Source of the DNA: Candidatus Heimdallarchaeota archaeon
GTDB taxonomy: Archaea; Asgardarchaeota; Heimdallarchaeia; JABLTI01
Direction of reading: 5' to 3'
DNA: 38,677 nt
Assembly: GCA_019058275.1 (NCBI GenBank)
Contig: JAHLVW010000033.1
Span: 1 to 38,677 of the forward strand
The notes below the pieces were generated by a model. It worked only from the letters and a program-made list of their open reading frames with translations. It was not told where the DNA came from and ran no database searches. Position numbers and translations under genes: made by a program. This document shows, piece by piece, positions 9,155 to 16,579 of this stretch (the stretch's first letter is position 1; each line of letters opens with the position of its first letter).

Positions 9155-9906
9155 TCAGATGTTGTAAGTAATTTATTCAAATCATCTTTTCCTATTTTTC
9201 CTTTATGAAATGCAGTTGCTACTAGTGCCCCAGAAACACCATATTCATGCAATTCATTAAGATCATCAATATTTCTTACTCCTCCACCAGCAAAGATTGG
9301 TACTTCTATTACCTTCTTAGTAATCTCCAACAATGATTGATTTAATGGTCCAGCTTGACTCCCAACTTTGTGAAGTTCAATAACAATTATTCCTTTTAAG
9401 CAAAGTTCTTCTGCATATTTAGCTATCTCAACAGGATGTAATTTTCTTATATTAGAATTATTAGCTAATAGTTTTCCAGATTTTATATCAATACTTAGCA
9501 TTATTTTATCTGGACCAAAGTGGTTTACTGCCTCAGATAGAATTTCTAATGAATCTAATGTTTCTGTTCCCATTACTATCTGATTTACATTCCATTCTGC
9601 TATTTCTCTTACATCCTCTGTTGTTTTACATCCAGCGTCAAGAGAAATATTATATTGTTGTGATTTTGCTAGATTAACAAGCTTTTCTCTATTAATGTTC
9701 TTGTTTTTTGTAGATTGTATCCTATCTAGATCAGCAATGTAAAACCAATTTAATCCTATTTTTTCTTGAAAAGCTCTAGCAACTTCATAAAGTTCAGCAC
9801 TCGAGGTAACAACAGAATTGCTTATTGGTTGGTATTCATTTCTACGACCACCTATACCTTGCACTACCTTTCCATTCAGCAAATCCATAACTGGTATAAC
9901 ATTCAT
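9151..9906 (-). CDS. HisA-related TIM-barrel protein (COG1411 type)
   Basis: A 251-residue (beta/alpha)8-barrel protein. It starts with NVIPVMDLLNGKVVQGIGG, the phosphate-binding N-terminus of HisA/HisF-like enzymes, and ends with the second phosphate site FAGGGVRNIDDL. The YIADLDRIQ segment replaces the HisA YVVDLDGA. It resembles the HisA-related group found in methanogens and C1-metabolising organisms rather than true HisA; other histidine genes are absent here. Substrate unknown; roles in cofactor synthesis have been suggested for relatives. It is convergent with purM, with a 4-nt overlap of stops. Confidence 0.72.
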   Translation of the reverse strand: MNVIPVMDLLNGKVVQGIGGRRNEYQPISNSVVTSSAELYEVARAFQEKIGLNWFYIADLDRIQSTKNKNINREKLVNLAKSQQYNISLDAGCKTTEDVREIAEWNVNQIVMGTETLDSLEILSEAVNHFGPDKIMLSIDIKSGKLLANNSNIRKLHPVEIAKYAEELCLKGIIVIELHKVGSQAGPLNQSLLEITKKVIEVPIFAGGGVRNIDDLNELHEYGVSGALVATAFHKGKIGKDDLNKLLTTSD

Positions 9907-10030
9907 AGCTTATAACAAAAAACCTTGGTTAATAATTTTCTCTTTTCTAGAAAAAGTCTTTATTAATGATAATGATTAGAAAATACTACATCGTTTATTA
10001 TCTAATAATCGCTGGAGAAATCAGTAAACT

Positions 10031-10594
10031 ATGGATAGGATAAGATGCGGGATCTTTTCTGCAAAAACAAATGTGCCTTATCGTGCAGGAAAACTAGCTG
10101 TTAAACGAGCAACAGGTCAGATTTTTGATAAGAATCCTGCTTTGTGTTTGATTTTCTTTTCACCAAGATATTCTTCTCCGGATTTAGTAGAAGGAGTAGT
10201 ACAAACAGTTCCAGCTGATGTTGTTGCTGGTTGTTCCACAAATGGTGAAATAGCTTCTGGTTACTGGCGAGAGAGTGTAATTGCTATTGCTCTATCAACA
10301 GATTATATGAGATTTGGAATTGCAGCTGAATCAAATGAAAAACTAGTAACAGGTTCGAAAGAAGTTTATCAACAATTTTACGAACGAGCTTTAAAAGACT
10401 TAAGAGATAAGATGATTTTTCATGCTTCTGAGATGTTCATTCCTGTCAGTCCACATAACATTACTCCTGATTTTGGTATGATTTTTCTTCCTGGTACTGA
10501 TATCGAGCTTGAACCAAAAGCTAATGAAGTAATCCTTGGTCTGAGAGAATTTGCTGGTGACTTGCCTCTTATTGGTGGCATAAGTGGTGGATGA
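10031..10594 (+). CDS. FIST-domain signal-transduction protein, N-terminal part (frameshifted gene)
   Basis: The first 187 residues of a FIST sensory protein. The pattern PADVVAGCSTNGEI around residue 70 is the FIST-N hallmark, and the frame ends at LPLIGGISGG followed by TGA. In intact homologues this segment continues directly into the aspartate pair that is found, in another frame, at the start of the next ORF. Deleting one G of the GGTGG run near 10586-10590 joins the two frames as GISG-DDCNYETGY. FIST domains bind small ligands such as amino acids and usually partner with signalling proteins. The ATG has GGAG about 13 nt upstream. Confidence 0.7.
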   Translation: MDRIRCGIFSAKTNVPYRAGKLAVKRATGQIFDKNPALCLIFFSPRYSSPDLVEGVVQTVPADVVAGCSTNGEIASGYWRESVIAIALSTDYMRFGIAAESNEKLVTGSKEVYQQFYERALKDLRDKMIFHASEMFIPVSPHNITPDFGMIFLPGTDIELEPKANEVILGLREFAGDLPLIGGISGG

Positions 10595-11282
10595 TTGCAA
10601 TTACGAAACAGGTTATGTTATTTATAAAGATGAATTCCTTGAAGATCATACCCTTCTTATTCTAGGACGTTCTGATTTAGAAGTTTCAATGGCGCAAAAA
10701 CATGGTTATCATATTAAGGAAGAACTAACATTAACTGAATCTAATCGTAATAATCTGCAAAGTATAAATAATAAACCCGCTTCTGAAGCTTATTTTAAAA
10801 TACTTAATCTACCTGTTTTAGAAATATCTGATTTACGAGATGAAATCTGTGCCCTAAATCCTCTAGCGATAAAAGACATGAAAACCGATGAACTTCAGAT
10901 TTTGTTTTCTATGTCTAGAGGAAGAAATACAATTGATTTAACAGTTTCTCAATCTATACCTCAAGAATCAAAGCTCTATTTAGTTGAAGCAGATATTGAA
11001 GAATCTAAAAAAGCTACTTTGGAATCTATCAAAGCTGCTTTTTCATCTGGAAATATCAAAGATCCACGTGTTGGAATAATTTTTTCCTGTGTTGGTCGAA
11101 GCACTTTCTATTTTGAAAGATCTTTAGCAGAAATTGAGGAAATAAAAAGTCGATTCAAATACACGGATATTGGTGGAGCTTACTTAAATGGAACTATTTA
11201 TGAAAAAAGTGATTGGGTTTCAGAGGGTACAACAAGTACATTATTGATTGGTAATAATCTGAAAAAAAGATCAGAAAGATAA
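10584..11282 (+). CDS. FIST-domain signal-transduction protein, C-terminal part (frameshifted gene)
   Basis: This frame (VDDCNYETGYVIYKDEF onward) continues the FIST-N half in the +1 frame; the two ORFs overlap by 11 nt. It contains the end of FIST-N and a FIST-C domain: ALNPLAIKDM near residue 95, the VGIIFSCVGRSTFYF block near residue 165, and GGAYLNGTIY near the end. In FIST-C the motif around SCxGR is typical. The GTG at 10584 is only the first available codon, not a credible independent start. The whole gene would be 10031-11282, about 417 residues. The shift may be a real mutation or a base-calling error. Confidence 0.68.
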   Translation: MVDDCNYETGYVIYKDEFLEDHTLLILGRSDLEVSMAQKHGYHIKEELTLTESNRNNLQSINNKPASEAYFKILNLPVLEISDLRDEICALNPLAIKDMKTDELQILFSMSRGRNTIDLTVSQSIPQESKLYLVEADIEESKKATLESIKAAFSSGNIKDPRVGIIFSCVGRSTFYFERSLAEIEEIKSRFKYTDIGGAYLNGTIYEKSDWVSEGTTSTLLIGNNLKKRSER

Positions 11283-11305
11283 GAATGGAAGGAATTGTTT
11301 TTAAT

Positions 11306-12247
11306 TCATTCATTAGCATTTGCAGAGAAGACATTCGCATTGTGCCAACCTTCTCTTCTTAATATTTCATTAGACATTTTTAGAACTTTTAGCTTTTTCT
11401 GCAGACAAACATAGGTATGTGGTAAATCACCTATTGATTCACCCATAGCTTGCGCTGGTATTCTTTTCTCTGATTTAGTACTTAATACCACTTTTTTTCC
11501 TCTGATAACTTCAACCTTTGGATGTTCTATGTGTGTTCCATCCTTAAGCTTTGCAGAAGTAATCAATGCTTCAAATATACCCGCGTCTCCTATAACAACT
11601 ACATCAAGAAGTCCATCATCAATTATAGCATTTGGTGCTACCATTTTCTTGTTTCCAGCTCGCTGGCTGTTTCCAATCATAACTGTTAAGCATTTCATAT
11701 CGCGTATTTCTCTACCATCATCGATATCAATATGCATATGCCTTGGACGATAAGTGAAAAGTGATTTGATTAAATCAATATTATAACTTATTCTAGTATT
11801 TTTACCATAGACTTTTTCTGCAATGTAAGCATCAATTCCTGCACCAGCGATTCCGATGCAATATCGTGTTCCTTCATCAATTTCCATACAATCAATGAAC
11901 CTATATTCCTTCTTTGTAAGCATTTCTATAATGTCTTGTATTTTATTAGTTTGACGTAAGCTAAATGCATTGTCATTTCCTCGACCTGCAGGGATTATCC
12001 CCAAAGTTGTTTTAAAACCAGTTTGCCCAATTCCAGTGATAATTTCATTTACCGTTCCATCTCCTCCGTATGCAACTAGTACTTCATGATCTTCTAAGGA
12101 TTCTTTTGTTATTCTAATTGCATCATTGATTCCTTTCGTCCATTCTACCTCAAAATCAAGTCCTGCTACTTTAAGTTCCTTAATAACATTAGGCCAGTTT
12201 TTTCGAGCTTTCCCTCCATATGTTGCTGGATTACAAATAATCTTCAT
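11306..12247 (-). CDS. Diacylglycerol/sphingosine-kinase-like lipid kinase (YegS/BmrU family)
   Basis: A 313-residue protein with the DAGK catalytic motif GGDGTVNEI near residue 62, preceded by ICNPATYGGKARKNWP and followed by LGIIPAGRGNDNAF. All three belong to the YegS/DgkB family, which phosphorylates lipid alcohols with ATP; archaeal members are thought to act on isoprenoid or ether lipids. The C-terminal beta-sandwich half contains the conserved VMIGNSQRAGNKKMVAPNAIIDDGLLDV block. The ATG has a strong Shine-Dalgarno (AGGAGAT) 8-9 nt upstream. The lipid substrate cannot be deduced. Confidence 0.88.
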   Translation of the reverse strand: MKIICNPATYGGKARKNWPNVIKELKVAGLDFEVEWTKGINDAIRITKESLEDHEVLVAYGGDGTVNEIITGIGQTGFKTTLGIIPAGRGNDNAFSLRQTNKIQDIIEMLTKKEYRFIDCMEIDEGTRYCIGIAGAGIDAYIAEKVYGKNTRISYNIDLIKSLFTYRPRHMHIDIDDGREIRDMKCLTVMIGNSQRAGNKKMVAPNAIIDDGLLDVVVIGDAGIFEALITSAKLKDGTHIEHPKVEVIRGKKVVLSTKSEKRIPAQAMGESIGDLPHTYVCLQKKLKVLKMSNEILRREGWHNANVFSANANE

Positions 12248-12517
12248 TATTATTATCTCCTGCTAACAATTGACCTTAAATCATTTTTAGGGTAACATCT
12301 TTACTTCTTATAGTTATTTCGTATTTTTGTGCAAAAAATTACCTAAAAGAAAACTTATTTCCATGTAACTGAACAAAACTTATTTTAAATGATAGATTTA
12401 AAAAATGTATAGACAAAAATCTCTTCATCTTAGAGAATTGTAGCAATAAAACTAACTATTACTAGTAATTAATGGATAAAATACATTCTTGAGGAAAAAA
12501 TGGAGACAAGCTCATAA

Positions 12518-13270
12518 ATGCCTATTGCAAGACAAGTCATGATTTTAACAAAAGAGGGATTATTACTTCTCGATTATAAATTTAGATACTCAGATGGGAT
12601 GTTAATGGAAACAAATCCCGATCTACTTTCAGGCATGTTGTCTGCTATTCTTACTGTTGCTAAAGAAACATCAGGTGGATTAGTATCGACAATTCAGCAA
12701 GACAATTACAATGTTTTAGTTAGTGAAGGTGAAAAAACCTATGCTCTGTTGTTTATCGACGAAGATAGTAGAGAATTAGATAATATTGCTAAGTTAATTG
12801 TTGGTAGATTTGAAACAAAATACAAGGATGATTTAGATGGAATCATATCTGATGTTTCGATTTTCAAAACATTCATAGAGGATTTAGAAGAAATTAACGC
12901 TCAAATCTTTAAAGTTGATGCTGAGCTTTTATCAAAATTAATACCTGAAGTAACTCCAATTAAGAATGTTTCAATCTTTGAGAAACCAATGAATCATCAG
13001 GTATATACTGGTCCTCGAGATCCATTTGTAAGTGAGTATGAACATTATTTTACAGAATTTGCTGTGAAGCTGATCGAATCACAAGCTGACCTTTCAGAAA
13101 AAACCTTGCAATTTCCTAGTAGATCTATCTTACAGTTTAAGGATAATGTAATTGTGCTTGAAGATTTAGGCTCACATGTTCTAATGATTGTTGGTGAGAA
13201 TGCAGATGATATCATAGCTCGAATTAAGAAAATTAGAAGAAAAGCAGGAATACCCGCAGCTAAGGGATGA
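12518..13270 (+). CDS. Longin/roadblock-like domain protein of Asgard type
   Basis: A 250-residue protein. The N-terminus (RQVMILTKEGLLLLDYKF, then DLLSGMLSAILTVAKET) has the beta-turn-beta then long-helix layout of longin/profilin-like domains that Asgard archaea encode beside small GTPases. Residues up to about 125 make this domain. The C-terminal third (helix near 175-195, then SRSILQFKDNVIVLEDL and a final basic helix) could be a second roadblock-like unit. Related eukaryotic proteins form GTPase regulators and trafficking adaptors. ATG at 12518 with GGAG 12 nt upstream. Assignment rests on pattern, not on a catalytic motif. Confidence 0.6.
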   Translation: MPIARQVMILTKEGLLLLDYKFRYSDGMLMETNPDLLSGMLSAILTVAKETSGGLVSTIQQDNYNVLVSEGEKTYALLFIDEDSRELDNIAKLIVGRFETKYKDDLDGIISDVSIFKTFIEDLEEINAQIFKVDAELLSKLIPEVTPIKNVSIFEKPMNHQVYTGPRDPFVSEYEHYFTEFAVKLIESQADLSEKTLQFPSRSILQFKDNVIVLEDLGSHVLMIVGENADDIIARIKKIRRKAGIPAAKG

Positions 13271-13290
13271 ATGAATCAAAAAACTCACTT

Positions 13291-13318
13291 GAAGGAATAA
13301 TTACTAATTCCTTCTTTT
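13291..13318 (+). terminator. Hairpin plus T-run after the longin-like gene
   Basis: A perfect 8-bp inverted repeat, GAAGGAAT / ATTCCTTC, encloses an 8-nt loop and is followed by TTTT. It lies 21 nt after the stop of the longin-like gene and ahead of the HD gene. Archaeal termination mostly uses T-runs, so the hairpin may instead protect the mRNA 3' end. Confidence 0.45.
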
Positions 13319-13377
13319 AATAAATTTTAATAACTACTATTTTATTGTTCAGAAATAATTACTCTGGGGTAGACGAT

Positions 13378-13926
13378 ATGTATGATGAAGTAAAGAAAAT
13401 TTGGCCTGAAATTGAATGGATTAAAGATGAAAATCTAAAAGAAAGTGTATACAAAACATGGGATTATGCACTAGAACAAAGTGTCTTAAGTGCAGAAGAT
13501 TTACAAAAAATACCCTTCACATTACTGATTAAGGATTGCAAAGTTACTTTTATGGAGCACAAACAAGCAGTTGTGCATATTGCTGTAGAATCAGCTAAGG
13601 TAATGCAGAAATTCTTCGGTGAAAAACTCCCAATTAAAATGGATTATCTTATTGCTGGAGCAATACTCATCGATGTTGGGAAATTGTTGGAATATGTTCT
13701 AGAAGATGGAAAAGCTGTTGTTGGAAAAACTGGCAAATTGCTGAGACATCCATTTACTGGTGTTGGTTTAGCCATGAGATTTGGTGTTCCTGATGAAGTC
13801 TGCCATATGATAGCAACTCATTCAAAGGAAGGAGATCTTGGAAAGAGAACAATAGAAGGAATAATTATTCATCATGCAGATTTCATAAGCTATGAACCAT
13901 TCAAACCAGATACTATGAGGTTTTAA
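13378..13926 (+). CDS. HD-domain-like protein with an altered HD dyad
   Basis: A 182-residue HD-superfamily protein. The start ATG at 13378 is chosen because GGGG lies 8 nt upstream, better than an in-frame TTG at 13345. HD features visible: HIAVESAKVM (first His), AGAILIDVGKLLEY (where homologues have HDVGK), GKLLRHPFTGVGLAMRFG (the H in helix 4), MIATHSKEGD, and IIIHHADFISYE near the C-terminus. The His of the HD pair is replaced by Ile while Asp is kept, so metal binding could be altered or lost. The family hydrolyses phosphate esters or nucleotides; substrate unknown. Confidence 0.78.
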   Translation: MYDEVKKIWPEIEWIKDENLKESVYKTWDYALEQSVLSAEDLQKIPFTLLIKDCKVTFMEHKQAVVHIAVESAKVMQKFFGEKLPIKMDYLIAGAILIDVGKLLEYVLEDGKAVVGKTGKLLRHPFTGVGLAMRFGVPDEVCHMIATHSKEGDLGKRTIEGIIIHHADFISYEPFKPDTMRF

Positions 13927-13943
13927 ATCATAATCTTAACAAA

Positions 13944-13960
13944 CGAAAGATTCAAAAAGA
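13944..13960 (+). promoter_or_regulatory. BRE/TATA-like promoter of tRNA-Val
   Basis: CGAAAGATTCAAAAAG begins 47 nt upstream of the mature tRNA-Val 5' end. Closely similar elements precede the other three tRNA genes in the window at 47-51 nt, which supports a promoter (purine-rich BRE followed by an A/T-rich TATA box). Confidence 0.6.
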
Positions 13961-13990
13961 AAAAAGGAGCGAAAGATTAATGCTTAAAGT

Positions 13991-14067
13991 GGGCGGGTGA
14001 TCTAGCCCGGCATGATGCCGCCTTGACGTGGCGGAAATCGGGAGTTCAAATCTCCCCTCGCCCACCA
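13991..14067 (+). tRNA. tRNA-Val (anticodon GAC)
   Basis: A complete cloverleaf. Acceptor GGGCGGG pairs with CTCGCCC (one G-T). The anticodon stem CCGCC/GGCGG encloses loop TTGACGT, giving anticodon GAC. The T-arm is GGGAG-TTCAAAT-CTCCC, the discriminator is A and CCA is encoded. The D-stem is short (ATC/GAT plus a T-T mismatch). There is no intron. An accessory island begins right after its 3' end. Confidence 0.93.
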
Positions 14068-14073
14068 TTATTT

Positions 14074-14259
14074 CTATTCTTTTTCTTGTTTTCTATATCC
14101 AATTGCTTCTAATTTAGTCTTCAAAATAAAATCTTTTGGATTTTCTCCGGCTTCTAATTCTCCTAATATTTTCCTTCTGTATTTTTCTTCTTCTCCATTT
14201 ACAACTCTCCAAACCAGGAACATAACAACATCTGATTCTACTTTAGTTAAATGTTTCAT
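14074..14259 (-). CDS. Small protein of unknown function
   Basis: A 61-residue ORF from ATG at 14259 (GTGGT about 8 nt upstream); an in-frame GTG at 14271 is the alternative. The sequence starts MKHLTKVESDVVMFLVWRVV and then becomes charged, ending GYRKQEKE. It could form two or three helices, but no family is recognised. It is convergent with tRNA-Val, its stop lying 7 nt from the tRNA CCA. It may be the first gene of the island. Confidence 0.45.
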   Translation of the reverse strand: MKHLTKVESDVVMFLVWRVVNGEEEKYRRKILGELEAGENPKDFILKTKLEAIGYRKQEKE

Positions 14260-14345
14260 GAATATTACCACACTCTATATTCCTTTTTTCAGCTTCTACA
14301 AATACACTCGACAAAATTATTTAAAAAAAGCTAATTAGCTGATTT

Positions 14346-15146
14346 TTGTTATTTATAAAGCTAATTCACAATAACTCTTTGAGAAAATTGCTAGAGAAGG
14401 AATTTGTTCTAAGTAAAACAGAGTTTGTTGCGTTTCTAAAATGTCCTTTCCAATTTTATCTGTTAAAAGAATTATATAAGCCAACAAATCAAAAGAGAAG
14501 AAATAATTATTCTGACTATGAGCAATTTCTACAAGATGGTTTGGATAATCATCTATGGTTACAAAATTTCTATAAAAACTTCAGTGTTGATATCAAAAGC
14601 AACATAGATCCTTTGTTGAAACTACCAGATGAAGCGGATTATTGGAAAAGGAATTTTGTGAATTTCGAAGTTAAAAGGTATAAGGAGAAAAATGATTTTT
14701 GGGAACCTGTTGCTGTTGAATTCTATCTTTGCAATGACTCTTTTTGTGGAACTATCGATCGAATAGATTTGTTAAACGAATTGGGTGATTGTCGAATTGT
14801 GGAGTACAAATCATATCCTAGTGAGTTTGATGAGGAAGAATTGCTATTCTACACAGTTCTATTAACAAATCACTTGCCCATTATAGATGTACCAAATATA
14901 ACAAAAGTTACTGAATTTGGGATTTATTATTATAAAATAAATGAATTCTACAAAGCAAAGGTAACTCCTGAAATTATAAACACATTTGAAGAGTATCTTG
15001 AAAAATTACGTACTGAAATGTTAGATCCGAGCTTTATTAAAAAGAAGAAAACTTGTGATTTTACTAATTCAAGATGCTTATATCGTGAGATTTGTAAAAG
15101 AATCCATATAAAACATCAGAAAATTTTCGGACATTCGAAAACATAG
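14346..15146 (+). CDS. PD-(D/E)XK nuclease, Cas4/RecB-like with a Cys cluster
   Basis: A 266-residue protein with the layout of Cas4/RecB-family Fe-S nucleases. The N-terminus has EFVAFLKCPFQFYL (first Cys). GTIDRIDLL followed by CRIVEYKSY supplies the D...ExK catalytic core (about residues 137-160). The C-terminus has CDFTNSRCLYREIC, three more Cys that would complete a 4Fe-4S cluster. Members cut or resect DNA, often in repair or CRISPR adaptation. No cas genes are nearby. The start is uncertain: TTG at 14346 opens the frame and another TTG lies at 14379; no ATG is available. A TATA-like TTTATAAA lies at 14352, which would favour the later start. It stands alone in the AT-rich island after tRNA-Val. 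Confidence 0.72.
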   Translation: MLFIKLIHNNSLRKLLEKEFVLSKTEFVAFLKCPFQFYLLKELYKPTNQKRRNNYSDYEQFLQDGLDNHLWLQNFYKNFSVDIKSNIDPLLKLPDEADYWKRNFVNFEVKRYKEKNDFWEPVAVEFYLCNDSFCGTIDRIDLLNELGDCRIVEYKSYPSEFDEEELLFYTVLLTNHLPIIDVPNITKVTEFGIYYYKINEFYKAKVTPEIINTFEEYLEKLRTEMLDPSFIKKKKTCDFTNSRCLYREICKRIHIKHQKIFGHSKT

Positions 15147-15400
15147 CCTCTCTCTCCTTATTTGAGAACCTCTTTTTTTTCAATTTTATGTTGATTAACG
15201 ATGGAAAAAAATCGGACTTTTAACCCTTCATAACATAAAAAGATATTTTTTCGGACTTTCGATAAATAGTTTTTACTTTAAAATTAAGAAAAACTAATTT
15301 TAATCATACTAAGATGCGAAAATAGTATGGAAATACCTCCCTCATATATTTCTAGATAAATAGCACACTCAGTCTAAGTGTTTTTCAAAGTTAAATGATG
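15147..15400. other. Gene-free AT-rich spacer inside the island
   Basis: This 254-nt spacer between two convergent genes is AT-rich with poly-T stretches after the nuclease stop (15170-15180), probably its terminator. CGGACTTT occurs twice (15212 and 15253). Nothing else recognisable. Confidence 0.4.
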
Positions 15401-16150
15401 TCATTCTATATCAAAAAGCTCATTTCTCCACTCTAGTTGCATTTCGGAGAATTTACTTGGAGAAATCAAATGATTTGTAGTTTGATAATTACAAAATGTT
15501 CTAAGAAATTGCATTATTACTCTGCTATTGATTCGTTGATTTTTAATCTTTATATCATAGAGTTGTTCAATTTGCTTTTTAAGTTGTAATTCTTTAGTTA
15601 GTACTACTACATAACTTGTTTTAGGTTCAAGGTAAGGTAACAGCATTTGTAATTTATCAGTTGGTTTTAATGGAAATTTCACCGGAGTAGAGTTAGCAAT
15701 ATAAAACCTTGCTATATCTTGTCTTTCTTCTAAAATATCATAAACAGAATTCTCACTTGTCGATGTTTTTATTACAAGGAGCGTAAAAAGATCAAAAGGC
15801 AAAGCAGTTTTCCCTTTTTCAAAACCGGAATAAGATCCATTTGCTAAGTTAAATTCCTGATCCAACTCGATATATGTTCGATTCTGTCTGTATTTTAATA
15901 GTAAATCTTCTACACCTTTAAGATAAAGTGAATCTAATAAACGGAAATTAAAATGACCAGAAGAAAGAAGAGTATCCGGATTAATTCCTAGGTATTTTGC
16001 TCTTGTATGTTTTCTATGAAGAAATTTCAGTAGGTCTTTTGATTTTTTAAGATTTAATGATCCAATTTGTACTGTGTATGCAACCTTATAAAACGCTGGT
16101 ATGTATAAGTAACAACCATCTTTATCTCTTGAATAAGATGTATTCTTAAT
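15401..16150 (-). pseudogene. C-terminal part of the LAGLIDADG-type protein, downstream of an in-frame TGA
   Basis: Reading on in the same frame past the TGA at 16151-16153 gives an uninterrupted stretch of about 249 codons down to the stop at 15401. It begins IKNTSYSRDKDGCYLY and passes through LNLKKSKDLLKFLHRKHTRAKYLG. The first internal start that could be used is a TTG at 15865. The sequence fits the second half of a LAGLIDADG homing endonuclease in length, but no second clear LAGLIDADG motif is visible. Either the gene is a recent pseudogene or the stop is an error. Confidence 0.6.
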
Positions 16151-16429
16151 TCAAATATTAGAAAGATAGGATTGAAAGTCTAAGACATATGTGTTACTTG
16201 CACTTGTGAAGGAAATTCCGCCTTTAAACGAACCATCTGCGTCCATTGCTCCGCGCCAGTAAAGATTACGATAAGGCTCTCCTAATTGTTTAAATAATAA
16301 TGGTTCTCGTAAGGAATCATACTTAGCTCCTTGAATTGTCTGATCTGTCAGGAAATTGAATAATCGAACCGCTGAAGATGACCGTAATTCAACATTCCAA
16401 GCGTTCCCTGTTTGAAAGATTTTCATCAT
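16151..16429 (-). pseudogene. N-terminal part of a LAGLIDADG homing-endonuclease-like protein, ending at a premature TGA
   Basis: The ATG at 16429 (or 16426) opens a 92-residue frame. Residues 50-66 read GEPYRNLYWRGAMDADG, a good LAGLIDADG helix with the catalytic Asp, followed by the SFKGGISFTSASNTYVLDFQ strand pattern typical of these endonucleases. The frame stops at TGA 16151-16153 and then stays open without a frameshift to 15401, so the complete gene would be about 342 residues. It is free-standing, with no intein or intron boundaries seen around it, and lies divergent from the TGT-like gene. Confidence 0.68.
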
Positions 16430-16579
16430 AGAATTCCAAAGAACTTATTGAAAAAAAACCGAATTGGATTAATTATAGTTAATGAGGATAAAGCTGATTT
16501 CCTTTATAAACCAAGAAAATCCAAAATTATTCATAAAAATATAATGAATAAAATGTTACATTTGATTTGAGGTGTAGAA

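Noticed and set aside
9972..9985. Fur/DtxR-like operator in AATGATAATGATT before the FIST gene
   Set aside because: Only partly palindromic and in AT-rich DNA where such strings arise easily; no metal gene follows.
10584..10594. Programmed frameshift in the FIST gene
   Set aside because: There is no slippery heptamer or obvious stimulatory hairpin; a single inserted G is simpler.
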